DNA from: Membranipora membranacea | Lineage: Eukaryota > Bryozoa > Gymnolaemata > Cheilostomatida > Membraniporidae | Direction of reading: 5' to 3' | Assembly: GCA_914767715.1 (NCBI GenBank) | Contig: OU612070.1 | Coordinates: 22,494,025 to 22,558,024 of the forward strand | DNA length: 64,000 nucleotides | Shown here: positions 12,104 through 23,251 of the stretch, in pieces | Position numbering within the stretch: the first letter of the stretch is position 1 | How the letters are laid out: the number at the start of each line of letters is the position of its first letter | The notes under the pieces: model-generated | Seen by the model: the letters and a program-made list of their open reading frames with translations, nothing else | The model's database searches: none | What the model was told of the DNA's origin: nothing | Program-made: the position numbers and the translations under genes

Positions 12104-14906
12104 TATTCTATCGTGGTATTTTGCCAGAATTTGACAAAAATCGATAGGTACGGTCCTGGGGAAATTAGCCAATAATTGGGCGGAATTCCTTACTCGCTTA
12201 GAAACGCTTGAAACTCTCTTTTGAGGTTCAAAATGACGTCCCTATATCTCCTATAAAGTATTAGCTCCCTGTGACGTTGCGTATTCTATAGTGGTATTTT
12301 GCCAGAAATTGACAAAAATCGATAGGTACGGTCCTGGGGAAATTAGCCATTAATTGGGCGGAACTCCTTACTCGCTTAGAAACGCTTGAAACTCTGTTTT
12401 GAAGTTTGCAATGACGTCCCTATATCTCATATAAAATATTAGCTCCCTTTGACGATGCGTTTTCTATCGAGGTCTTTTGTTAGAAATTGACAAAAATCGA
12501 TAGGTGCAGTCGTGGGGAGTTAAGCCAATAATTGGGCGGAATTCCTTACTCGCTTAGAAACGCTTGAAACTCTGTTTTGAAGTTCGCCATGACGTCCCTA
12601 TGTCTCATATAAAATATTAGCTCCCTGTGACGTTGCGTATTCTATCGAGGTATTTTGCCAGAAATTGACAAAAATCAATAGGTACGGTCCTGGGGAAATT
12701 AGCCATTAATTGGGCGGAACTCCTTGCTCGCTTAGAAACGCTTGAAACTCTGTTTTGAAGTCTGCAATGACATCCCTATATCTCATATAAAATATTAGCT
12801 CCCTTTGACGATGCGTTTTCTATCGAGGTCTTTTGTTAGAAATTGACAAAAATCGATAGGTACGGTCTTGGGGAAATTAGCCAATAATTGGGCGGAATTC
12901 CTTACTTGCTTAGAACGCTTGAAACTCTGTTTTGAGGTTCGCAATGACATCCCTATATCTCATATAAAGTATTAGCTCCCTGTGACGTTGCGTATTCTAT
13001 CATGGTATTTTGCCAGAAATTGACAAAAATCGATAGGTACGGTCCTGGGGAAATTAGCCAATAATTGGGCGGAATTCCTTACTCGCTTAGAAACGCTTGA
13101 AACTCTGTTTTGAAGTTCGCAATGACATCCATATATCTCATATAAAATATTAGCTCCCTGTGACGTTGCGTATTCTATCGAGGTATTATGCCAGAAATTG
13201 ACAAAAATCGATAGGTACGGTCCTGGGGAAATTAGCCAATAATTGGGCGGAATTCCTTACTCGCTTGGAAACGCTTGAAACTCTGTTTTGAAGATCGCAA
13301 TCACGTCCCTATATCTCATATAAAATATTAGCTCCCTGTGATGATGCGTTTTCTATCGAGGTAATTTGCCAGAAATTGACAAAAATCGATAGGTGCGGTC
13401 CTGGGGAAATAAGCCAATAATTGGGCGGAATTCCTTACTCGCTTAGAAACGCTTGAAACTCTGTTTTGAAGTTCGCAATAACGTCCCTATGTCTCATATA
13501 AAATATTAGCTCCCTGTGACGTTGCGTATTCTATCGAGGTATTTTGCCAGATATTGACAAAAATCGATAGGTACGGTCCTGGGGAAATTAGCCAATAATT
13601 GGGCGGAATTCCTTACTCGCTTAGAAACGCTTGAAACTCAGTTTTGAGGTTTGCAATGACGTCCGTATATCTCATATAAAATATTAGCTCCCTGTGACGA
13701 TACGTTTTCTATCGAGGTAATTTACCAGAAATTGACAAAAATCGATAGGTGCGGTCCTGGGGAAATAAGCCAATAATTGGGCGGAATTCCTTACTCGCTT
13801 AGAAACGCTTGAAACTCTGTTTTGAAGTTCGCCATGACGTCCCTATATGTCATATAAAATATTAGCTCCCTGTGACGTTGCGTATTCTATCGAGGTATTT
13901 TGCCAGAAATTGACAAAAATCGATAGGTACGGTCCTGGGGAAATAAGCCAATAATTGGGCGGAATTCCTTACTCGCTTAGAAACGCTTGAAACTCTGTTT
14001 TGAAGTTCGCAATGACGTCCCTATATCTCATATAAAATATTAGCTCCCTGTGACGTTGCGTATTCTATGGAGGTATTTTGCCAGAAATTGACAAAAATCG
14101 ATACGTACGGTCCTGGGAAAATAAGCCAATAATTGGGCGGAATTCCTTACTCGCTTCGAAACGCTTGAAACTCTGTTTTGAGGTTCGCAATGACGTCCCT
14201 ATGTCTCATATAAAATATTAGCTCCCTGTGACGTTGTGTATTCTATCGAGGTATTTTGCCAGAAATTGACAAAAATCGATAGGTACGGTCCTGGGGAAAT
14301 TAGCCATTAATTGGGCGGAACTCCTTACTCGCTTAGAAACGCTTGAAACTCTGTTTTGAAGTTTGCAATGACGTCCCTATATCTCATATAAAATATTAGC
14401 TCCCTTTGACGATGCGTTTTCTATCGAGGTCTTTTGTTAGAAATTGACAAAAATCGATAGGTGCAGTCGTGGGGAGTTAAGCCAATAATTGGGCGGAATT
14501 CCTTACTCGCTTAGAAACGCTTGAAACTCTGTTTTGAAGTTCGCCATGACGTCCCTATGTCTCATATAAAATATTAGCTCCCTGTGACGTTGCGTATTCT
14601 ATCGAGGTATTTTGCCAGAAATTGACAAAAATCGATAGGTACGGTCCTGGGGAAATTAGCCATTAATTGGGCGGAACTCCTTACTCGCTTAGAAACGCTT
14701 TAAACTCTGTTTTGAGGTTCGCAATGACATCCCTATATCTCATATAAAGTATTAGCTCCCTGTGACGTTGCGTATTCTATCATGGTATTTTGCCAGAAAT
14801 TGACAAAAATCGATAGGTACGGTCCTGGGGAAATTAGCCAATAATTGGGCGGAATTCCTTACTCGCTTAGAAACGCTTGAAACTCTGTTTTGAAGTTCGC
14901 AATGAC
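12104..14906 (+). repeat. HOR family A, last copy, cut by the gap
   Basis: The copy begins with TATTCTATCGTGG at 12104 and follows the copy 2 order through the ATCATGG monomer at 12993, again with the 1-bp deletion GCTTAGAACG (12908). It then skips to the GTATTATGCC monomer at 13171. From 14061 it matches 6943 onward at an offset of 7118 bp, which is 40 monomers less the two 177-bp ones. It ends mid-monomer at the run of N. Confidence 0.85.
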
Positions 14907-15106
14907 NNNNNNNNNNNNNNNNNNNNNNNNNNNNNNNNNNNNNNNNNNNNNNNNNNNNNNNNNNNNNNNNNNNNNNNNNNNNNNNNNNNNNNNNNNNNNN
15001 NNNNNNNNNNNNNNNNNNNNNNNNNNNNNNNNNNNNNNNNNNNNNNNNNNNNNNNNNNNNNNNNNNNNNNNNNNNNNNNNNNNNNNNNNNNNNNNNNNNN
15101 NNNNNN
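14907..15106. other. Assembly gap (200 N)
   Basis: Exactly 200 unknown bases. The last monomer before it starts at 14773, and the first base after it is at offset 56 of a monomer that would start at 15052. That gives 279 bp between starts instead of a multiple of 178. The true missing length would therefore be about 99 bp plus a whole number of monomers, so 200 is probably a placeholder. The sequence on the two sides belongs to different HOR families. Confidence 0.97.
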
Positions 15107-16665
15107 GGGAAATAAGCCAATAATTGGGGCGGAATTCCTTACTCGCTTAGAAACGCTTGAAACTCTGTTTTGAAGATCGCAATGACGTCCCTATATCTCA
15201 TATAAAATATTAGCTCCCTGTGACGATGCGTTTCTCTATCGAGGTAATTTGCCAGAAATTGAACAAAAATCGATAGGTGCGGTCCCTGGAGAAATAAGCC
15301 AATACTTGGGCGGAATTCCTTACTCGCTTAGAAAACGCTTAAAACTCTGTTTTGAAGTTCGCCATGACGTCCCTATGTCTCATATAAAATATTAGCTCCC
15401 TGCGACGTTGCGTATTCTATCGAGGTAAATTTCCCCGAAATTGACAAAAATCGATAGGTGCGGTCCTGGGGAAATAAGCCAATAATTGGGCGGAATTCCT
15501 TACTCGCTTAGAAACGCTTGAAACTCTGTTTTGAAGTTCGCCATGACGTCCCTATGTCTCATATAAAATATTAGCTCCCTGTGACGTTGCGTTTTCTATC
15601 GAGGACTTTTGTTAGAAATTGACAAAAATCGATAGGTACGGTCCCTGGGGAAATTAGCCAATAATTGGGCGGAATTCCTTACCTCGCTTAGAATCACTTG
15701 AAACTCTGTTTTGAGGGTTCGCAATGACGTCCCTATGTATCATATAAAATCTTAGCTCCCTGTGACGTTGCGTATTCTATCGAGGTATTTTGCCCAGAAA
15801 TTTACAAAAATCGATAGGTACGGTCCTGGGGAAATTAGCCATTAATTGGGCGGAATTCCTTACTCGCTTAGAAACGCTTGAAACTCTGTTTTGAAGTTTG
15901 CAATGACGTCCCTATATCTCATATAAATAATTAGCTCCCTTTGACGATGCGTTTTCTATCGAGGTCTTTTGTTAGAAATTGACAAAAATCGATAGGTACG
16001 GTCCTGGGGAAATTAGCCAGTAATTAGGCGGAATTCCTTACTCGCTTAAAAAACGCTTGAAACTCTGTCTTGAGGTTCGCAATGACGTCCCTATGTCTTA
16101 TATAAACTATTAGCTCCCTGTGACGTTGCGTATTCTATCGAGGTATTTTGCCAGAAATTGTCAAAAATGGATACGTACGGTCCTGGGGAAATTAGCCAAT
16201 AATTGGGCGGAATTCCTTGCTCGCTTAGAAACGCTTGAAACTCTGTTTTGAAGATCGCAATCGTCTCCCTATATCTCATATAAAATATTAGCTCCCTGTG
16301 ACGTTGCGTATTCTATCGGGGTAATTTGCCAGAAATTGACAAAAATCGATAGGTGCGGTCCTGGGGAAATAATCCAATAATTGTGCGGAATTCCTTACTC
16401 GCTTAGAAACGCTTGAAACTCTGTTTTGAAGTTCGCCATGACGTCCCTATGTCTCATATAAAATATTAGCTCCCTGTGACGTTGCGTATTCAATCGAGGT
16501 CTTTTGCCAGAAATTGACAAAAAATCGATAGGTACGGTCCTGGGGAAATAAGCCAATAATTGGGCGGAATTCCTTACTCGCTTAGAAACGCTTGAAACTC
16601 TGTTTTGAGGTTCGCAATGATGTCCCTATATCTCATATAAAATATTAGCTCCCTGTGACGTTGCG
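15107..16665 (+). repeat. HOR family B, insertion-rich contig edge
   Basis: Monomers here measure 179, 182, 179, 181, 179, 179, 178, 178 and 179 bp. I count 12 single-base insertions, for example TTGGGGCGG (15125), TTTCTCTATC (15231), GAACAAAAATC, GGTCCCTGG, GAAAACGC, GTAAATTTCC, ACCTCGC, GAGGGTTC, TGCCCAG, TTAAAAAACGC (16047) and ACAAAAAATCG (16519). A near-identical but clean version starts at 17200. The excess extra bases next to the gap look like low consensus quality at a contig end rather than biology. Confidence 0.8.
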
Positions 16666-19600
16666 TATTCTATCGAGGTCTTTTGCCAGAAATTGACAAA
16701 ATTCGATAGGTACGGTCCTGGGGAAATTAGCCAATAATTGGGCGGATTTCCTTACTCACTTAGAAACGCTTGAAACTCTGTTTTGAAGATCGCAATGACG
16801 TCCCTATATCTCATATAAAATATTAGCTCCCTGTGACGTTGCGTATTCTATCGAGGTAATTTGCCAGAAATTGACAAAAATCGATAGGTGCGGTCCTGGG
16901 GAAATAAGCCAATAATTGGGCGGAATTCCTTACTCGCTTAGAAACGCTTGAAACACTGTTTTGAAGTTCGCCATGACGTCCCTATGTCTCATATAAAATA
17001 TTTGCTCCCTGTGACGTTGCGTATTCTATCGAGGCCTTTTGCCAGAAATTGACAAAAATCGATAGGTATGGTCCTGGGGAAATTAGCCAATAATTGGGCG
17101 GAATTCCTTACTCGCTTAGAAACGCTTGAAACTCTGTTTTGAAGATCGCAATGACGTCCCTATATCTCATATAAAATATTAGCTCCCTGTGACGATGCGT
17201 TTTCTATCGAGGTAATTTGCCAGAAATTGACAAAAATCGATAGGTGCGGTCCTGGAGAAATAAGCCAATAATTGGGCGGAATTCCTTACTCGCTTAGAAA
17301 CGCTTAAAACTCTGTTTTGAAGTTCGCCATGACGTCCCTATGTCTCATATAAAATATTCGCTCCCTGTGACGTTGCGTATTCTATCGAGGTAATTTCCCC
17401 GAAATTGACAAAAATCGATAGGTGCGGTCCTGGGGAAATAAGCCAATAATTGGGCGGAATTCCTTACTCGCTTAGAAACGCTTGAAACACTGTTTTGAAG
17501 TTCGCGATGACGTCCCTATGTCTCATATAAAATATTAGCTCCCTGTGACGTTGCGTATTCTATCGAGGCCTTTTGTTAGAAATTGACAAAAATCGATAGG
17601 TACGGTCCTGGGGAAATTAGCCAATAATTGGGCGGAATTCCTTACTCGCTTAGAATCACTTGAAACTCTGTTTTGAGGTTCGCAATGACGTCCCTATGTA
17701 TCATATAAAATCTTAGCTCCCTGTGACGTTGCGTATTCTATCGAGGTATTTTGCCAGAAATTTACAAAAATCGATAGGTACGGTCCTGGGGAAATTAGCC
17801 ATTAATTGGGCGGAATTCCTTACTCGCTTAGAAACGCTTGAAACTCTGTTTTGAAGTTTGCAATGACGTCCCTATATCTCATATAAATAATTAGCTCCCT
17901 TTGACGATGCGTTTTCTATCGAGGTCTTTTGTTAGAAATTGACAAAAATCGATAGGTACGGTCCTGGGGAAATTAGCCAATAATTGGGCGGAATTCCTTA
18001 CTCGCTTAGAAACGCTTGAAACTATGTTTTGAAGATCGCAATCGTCTCCCTTTATCTCATATAAAATATTAGCTCCCTGTGACGTTGCGTATTCTATCGG
18101 GGTAATTTGCCAGAAATTGACAAAAATCGATAGGTGCGGTCCTGGGGAAATAATCCAATAATTGTGCGGAATTCCTTACTCGCTTAGAAACGCTTGAAAC
18201 TCTGTTTTGAAGTTCGCCATGACGTCCCTATGTCTCATATAAAATATTAGCTCCCTGTGACGTTGCGTATTCTATCGAGGTCTTTTGCCAGAAATTGACA
18301 AAAATCGATAGGTACGGTCCTGGGGAAATAAGCCAATAATTGGGCGGAATTCCTTACTCGCTTAGAAACGCTTGAAACACTGTTTTGAGGTTCGCAATGA
18401 TGTCCCTATATCTCATATAAAATATTAGCTCCCTGTGACGTTGCGTATTCTATCGAGGTCTTTTGCCAGAAATTGACAAAATTCGATAGGTACGGTCCTG
18501 GGGAAATTAGCCAATAATTGGGCGGAATTCCTTACTCGCTTAAAAACGCTTGAAACTCTGTTTTGAAGATCGCAATCATCTCCCTATGACTCATATAAAA
18601 TATTAGCTCCCTGTGACGTTGCGTATTCTATCGGGGTAATTTGCCAGAAATTGACAAAAATCGATAGGTGCGGTCCTGGAGAAATAAGCCAATAATTGTG
18701 CGGAATTCCTTACTCGCTTAGAAACGCTTGAAACTCTGTTTTGAAGTTCGCCATGACGTCCCTATGTCTCATATAAAATATTAGCTCCCTGTGACGTTGC
18801 GTATTCTGTCGAGGTATTTTGCCTGAAATTGACAAAAATCGATAGGTACGGTCCTGGGGAAATTAGCCAATAATTGGGCGGAATTCCTTACTCGCTTAGA
18901 ATCGCTTGAAACTCTGTTTTGAAGTTCGCCATGACGTCCCTATATGTCATATAAAATATTAGCTCCCTGTGACGTTGCGTATTCTATCGAGGTATTTTGC
19001 CAGAAATTGACAAAAATCGATAGGTACGGTCCTGGGGAAATTAGCCAATAATTGGGCGGAATTCCTTACTCGCTTAGAAACGCTTGAAACTCTGTTTTGA
19101 AGTTCGCCATGACGTCCCTATATGTCATATAAAATATTAGCTCCCTGTGACGTTGCGTATTCTATCGAGGTCTTTTGCCAGAAATTGACAAAATTCGATA
19201 GGTACGGTCCTGGGGAAATTAGCCAATAATTGGGCGGAATTCCTTACTCGCTTAGAAACGCTTGAAACTCTGTTTTGAAGATCGCAATGACGTCCCTATA
19301 TCTCATATAAAATATTAGCTCCCTGTGACGTTGCGTATTCTATCGAGGTCTTTTGCCAGAAATTGACAAAATTCGATAGGTACGGTCCTGGGGAAATTAG
19401 CCAATAATTGGGCGGATTTCCTTACTCGCTTAGAAACGCTTGAAACTCTGTTTTGAAGATCGCAATGACGTCCCTATATCTCATATAAAATATTAGCTCC
19501 CTGTGACGTTGCGTATTCTATCGGGGTAATTTGCCAGAAATTGACAAAAATCGATAGGTGCGGTCCTGGGGAAATAATCCAATAATTGGGCGGAATTCCT

Positions 19601-19691
19601 TACTCGCTTAGAAACGCTTGAAACTCTGTTTTGAAGATCGCAATCGTCTCCCTATATCTCATATAAAATATTAGCTCCCTGTGACGTTGCG
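16666..19691 (+). repeat. HOR family B, mixed monomers (17 copies)
   Basis: All 17 monomers are 178 bp. The part from 17200 is the clean counterpart of 15231 onward: GGTCCTGGAG with CTTAAAACTC, then GTAATTTCCCC (17378), GAGGCCTTTTGTTAG (17556), GAAATTTAC (17734) and GTCTTTTGTTAG (17912). Compared with 15952-16308, the monomer at 17912 fuses the start of one monomer with the end of the next, so one monomer has been lost by unequal exchange. The TCTGTCGAGG/TGCCTGAAATT variant appears at 18802. Confidence 0.83.
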
Positions 19692-21471
19692 TATTCTATC
19701 GGGGTAATTTGCCAGAAATTGACAAAAATCGATAGGTGCGGTCCTGGGGAAATAATCCAATAATTGGGCGGAATTCCTTACTCGCTTAGAAACGCTTGAA
19801 ACTCTGTTTTGAAGTTCGCCATGACGTCCCTATGTCTCATATAAAAGATTAGCTCCCTGTGACGTTGCGTATTCTATCGAGGTCTTTTGCCAGAAATTGA
19901 CAAAAATCGATAGGTACGGTCCTGGGGAAATAAGCCAATAATTGGGCGGAATTCCTTACTCGCTTAGAAACGCTTGAAACACTGTTTTGAGGTTCGCAAT
20001 GATGTCCCTATATCTCATATAAAATATTAGCTCCCTGTGACGTTGCGTATTCTATCGAGGTCTTTTGCCAGAAATTGACAAAATTCGATAGGTACGGTCC
20101 TGGGGAAATTAGCCAATAATTGGGCGGATTTCCTTACTCGCTTAGAAACGCTTGAAACTCTGTTTTGAAGATCGCAATGACGTCCCTATATCTCATATAA
20201 AATATTAGCTCCCTGTGACGTTGCGTATTCTATCGAGGTCTTTTGTTAGAAATTGACAAAAATCGATAGGTACGGTCCTGGGGAAATTAGCCAATAATTG
20301 GGCGGAATTCCTTACTCGCTTAGATTCGCTTTAAACTCTGTTTTGAGGTTCGCAATGACGTCCCTATGTCTCATATAAACTATTAGCTCCCTGTGACGTT
20401 GCGGATTCTATCGAGTTATTTTGCCAGAAATTGACAAAAATCGATAGGTACGGTCCTGGGGAAATTCGCCAATAATTGGGCGGAATTCCTTACTCGCTTA
20501 GAAACGCTTGAAACTCTGTTTTGAAGTTCGCCATGACGTCCCTATGTCTCATATAAAATATTAGCTCCCTGTGACGTTGCGTATTCTATCGAGGTCTTTT
20601 GCCAGAAATTGACAAAATTCGATAGGTACGGTCCTGGGGAAATTAGCCAATAATTGGGCGGAATTCCTTACTCGCTTAGAAACGCTTGAAACTCTGTTTT
20701 GAAGATCGCAGTCGTCTCCCTATATCTCATATAAAATATTAGCTCCCTGTGACGTTGCGTATTCTATCGGGGTAATTTGCCAGAAATTGACAAAAATCGA
20801 TAGGTGCGGTCCTGGGGAAATAATCCAATAATTGTGCGGAATTCCTTACTCGCTTAGAAACGCTTGAAACTCTGTTTTGAAGTTCGCCATGACGTCCCTA
20901 TGTCTCATATAAAATATTAGCTCCCTGTGACGTTGCGTATTCTATCGAGGTCTTTTGCCAGAAATTGACAAAAATCGATAGGTACGGTCCTGGGGAAATA
21001 AGCCAATAATTGGGCGGAATTCCTTACTCGCTTAGAAACGCTTGAAACACTGTTTTGAGGTTCGCAATGATGTCCCTATATCTCATATAAAATATTAGCT
21101 CCCTGTGACGTTGCGTATTCTATCGAGGTCTTTTGCCAGAAATTGACAAAATTCGATAGGTACGGTCCTGGGGAAATTAGCCAATAATTGGGCGGATTTC
21201 CTTACTCGCTTAGAAACGCTTGAAACTCTGTTTTGAAGATCGCAATGACGTCCCTATATCTCATATAAAATATTAGCTCCCTGTGACGTTGCGTATTCTA
21301 TCGAGGTCTTTTGTTAGAAATTGACAAAAATCGATAGGTACGGTCCTGGGGAAATTAGCCAATAATTGGGCGGAAATCCTTACTCGCTTAGAATCGCTTG
21401 AAACTCTGTTTTGAGGTTCGCAATGACGTCCCTATGTCTCATATAAAATATTAGCTCCCTGTGACGTTGCG
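19692..21471 (+). repeat. 6-monomer duplication (1068-bp step)
   Basis: The monomer series beginning TATTCTATCGGGG at 19692 (GGGG type, GTCTTTTGCC type, GATGTCCC/AAATTCG type, GTCTTTTGTTAG type) recurs in the same order from 20760, 1068 bp later. The monomer at 20226 contains CTTAGATTCGCTTTAAAC, and 20404 is preceded by GCG and starts GATTCTATCGAGTT. These private changes occur again about 11.2 kb downstream in the 30904-31679 block. Confidence 0.82.
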
Positions 21472-23251
21472 TATTCTATCGAGGTATTTTGCCAGAAATT
21501 GACAAAAATCGATAGGTATGGTCCTGGGGAAATTAGCCAATAATTGGGCGGAATTCCTTACTCGCTTAGAAACGCTTGAAACTCTGTTTTGAAGATCGCA
21601 ATGACGTCCCTATATCTCATATAAAATATTAGCTCCCTGTGACGATGCGTTTTCTATCGAGGTAATTTGCCAGAAATTGACAAAAATCGATAGGTGCGGT
21701 CCTGGAGAAATAAGCCAATAATTGGGCGGAATTCCGTACTCGCTTAGAAACGCTTGAAACTCTGTTTTGAAGTTCGCCATGACGTCCCTATGTCTCATAT
21801 AAAATATTCGCTCCCTGTGACGTTGCGTATTCTATCGAGGTAATTTCCCCGAAATTGACAAAAATCGATAGGTGCGGTCCTGGGGAAATAAGCCAATAAT
21901 TGGGCGGAAATCCTTACTCGCTTAGAATCGCTTGAAACTCTGTTTTGAGGTTCGCAATGACGTCCCTATGTCTCATATAAAATATTAGCTCCCTGTGACG
22001 TTGCGTATTCTATCGAGGTATTTTGCCAGAAATTGACAAAAATCGATAGGTACGGTCCTGGGGAAATTCGCCAATAATTGGGCGGAATTCCTTACTCGCT
22101 TAGAAACGCTTGAAACTCTGTTTTGAAGTTCGCCATGACGTCCCTATGTCTCATATAAAATATTAGCTCCCTGTGACGTTGCGTATTCTATCGAGGTAAT
22201 TTGCCAGAAATTGACAAAAATCGATAGGTGCGGTCCTGGGGAAATAAGCCAATAATTGGGCGGAATTCCTTACTCGCTTAGAAACGCTTGAAACACTGTT
22301 TTGAAGTTCGCCATGACGTCCCTATGTCTCATATAAAATATTAGCTCCCTGTGACGTTGCGTATTCTATCGAGGCCTTTTGCCAGAAATTGACAAAAATC
22401 GATAGGTATGGTCCTGGGGAAATTAGCCAATAATTGGGCGGAATTCCTTACTCGCTTAGAAACGCTTGAAACTCTGTTTTGAAGATCGCAATGACGTCCC
22501 TATATCTCATATAAAATATTAGCTCCCTGTGACGATGCGTTTTCTATCGAGGTAATTTGCCAGAAATTGACAAAAATCGATAGGTGCGGTCCTGGAGAAA
22601 TAAGCCAATAATTGGGCGGAATTCCGTACTCGCTTAGAAACGCTTGAAACACTGTTTTGAAGTTCGCCATGACGTCCCTATGTCTCATATAAAATATTAG
22701 CTCCCTGTGACGTTGCGTATTCTATCGAGGCCTTTTGTTAGAAATTGACAAAAATCGATAGGTACGGTCCTGGGGAAATTAGCCAATAATTGGGCGGAAT
22801 TCCTTACTCGCTTAGAATCGCTTGAAACTCTGTTTTGAGGTTCGCAATGACGTCCCTATGTCTCATATAAAATATTAGCTCCCTGTGACGATGCGTTTTC
22901 TATCGAGGTAATTTGCCAGAAATTGACAAAAATCGATAGGTGCGGTCCTGGAGAAATAAGCCAATAATTGGGCGGAATTCCGTACTCGCTTAGAAACGCT
23001 TGAAACACTGTTTTGAAGTTCGCCATGACGTCCCTATGTCTCATATAAAATATTAGCTCCCTGTGACGTTGCGTATTCTATCGAGGCCTTTTGTTAGAAA
23101 TTGACAAAAATCGATAGGTACGGTCCTGGGGAAATTAGCCAATAATTGGGCGGAATTCCTTACTCGCTTAGAATCGCTTGAAACTCTGTTTTGAGGTTCG
23201 CAATGACGTCCCTATGTCTCATATAAAATATTAGCTCCCTGTGACGTTGCG
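21472..23251 (+). repeat. HOR family B, ten monomers with a dimer duplication
   Basis: These are ten 178-bp monomers. The pair at 22540-22895 (TTTTCTATCGAGG type with TTCCGTACTCGC, then GAGGCCTTTTGTTAG type) is repeated immediately as 22896-23251 with the same private bases, a tandem dimer of 356 bp. The TTCCGTACTCGC variant, also in the 21650 monomer, removes a minus-strand TAA and opens a 62-codon frame at 21610-21798, 22500-22688 and 22856-23044. Confidence 0.83.

Noticed and set aside
14752-15173. Open frames spanning the run of N
   Set aside because: They are artefacts of translating unknown bases as non-stop codons.
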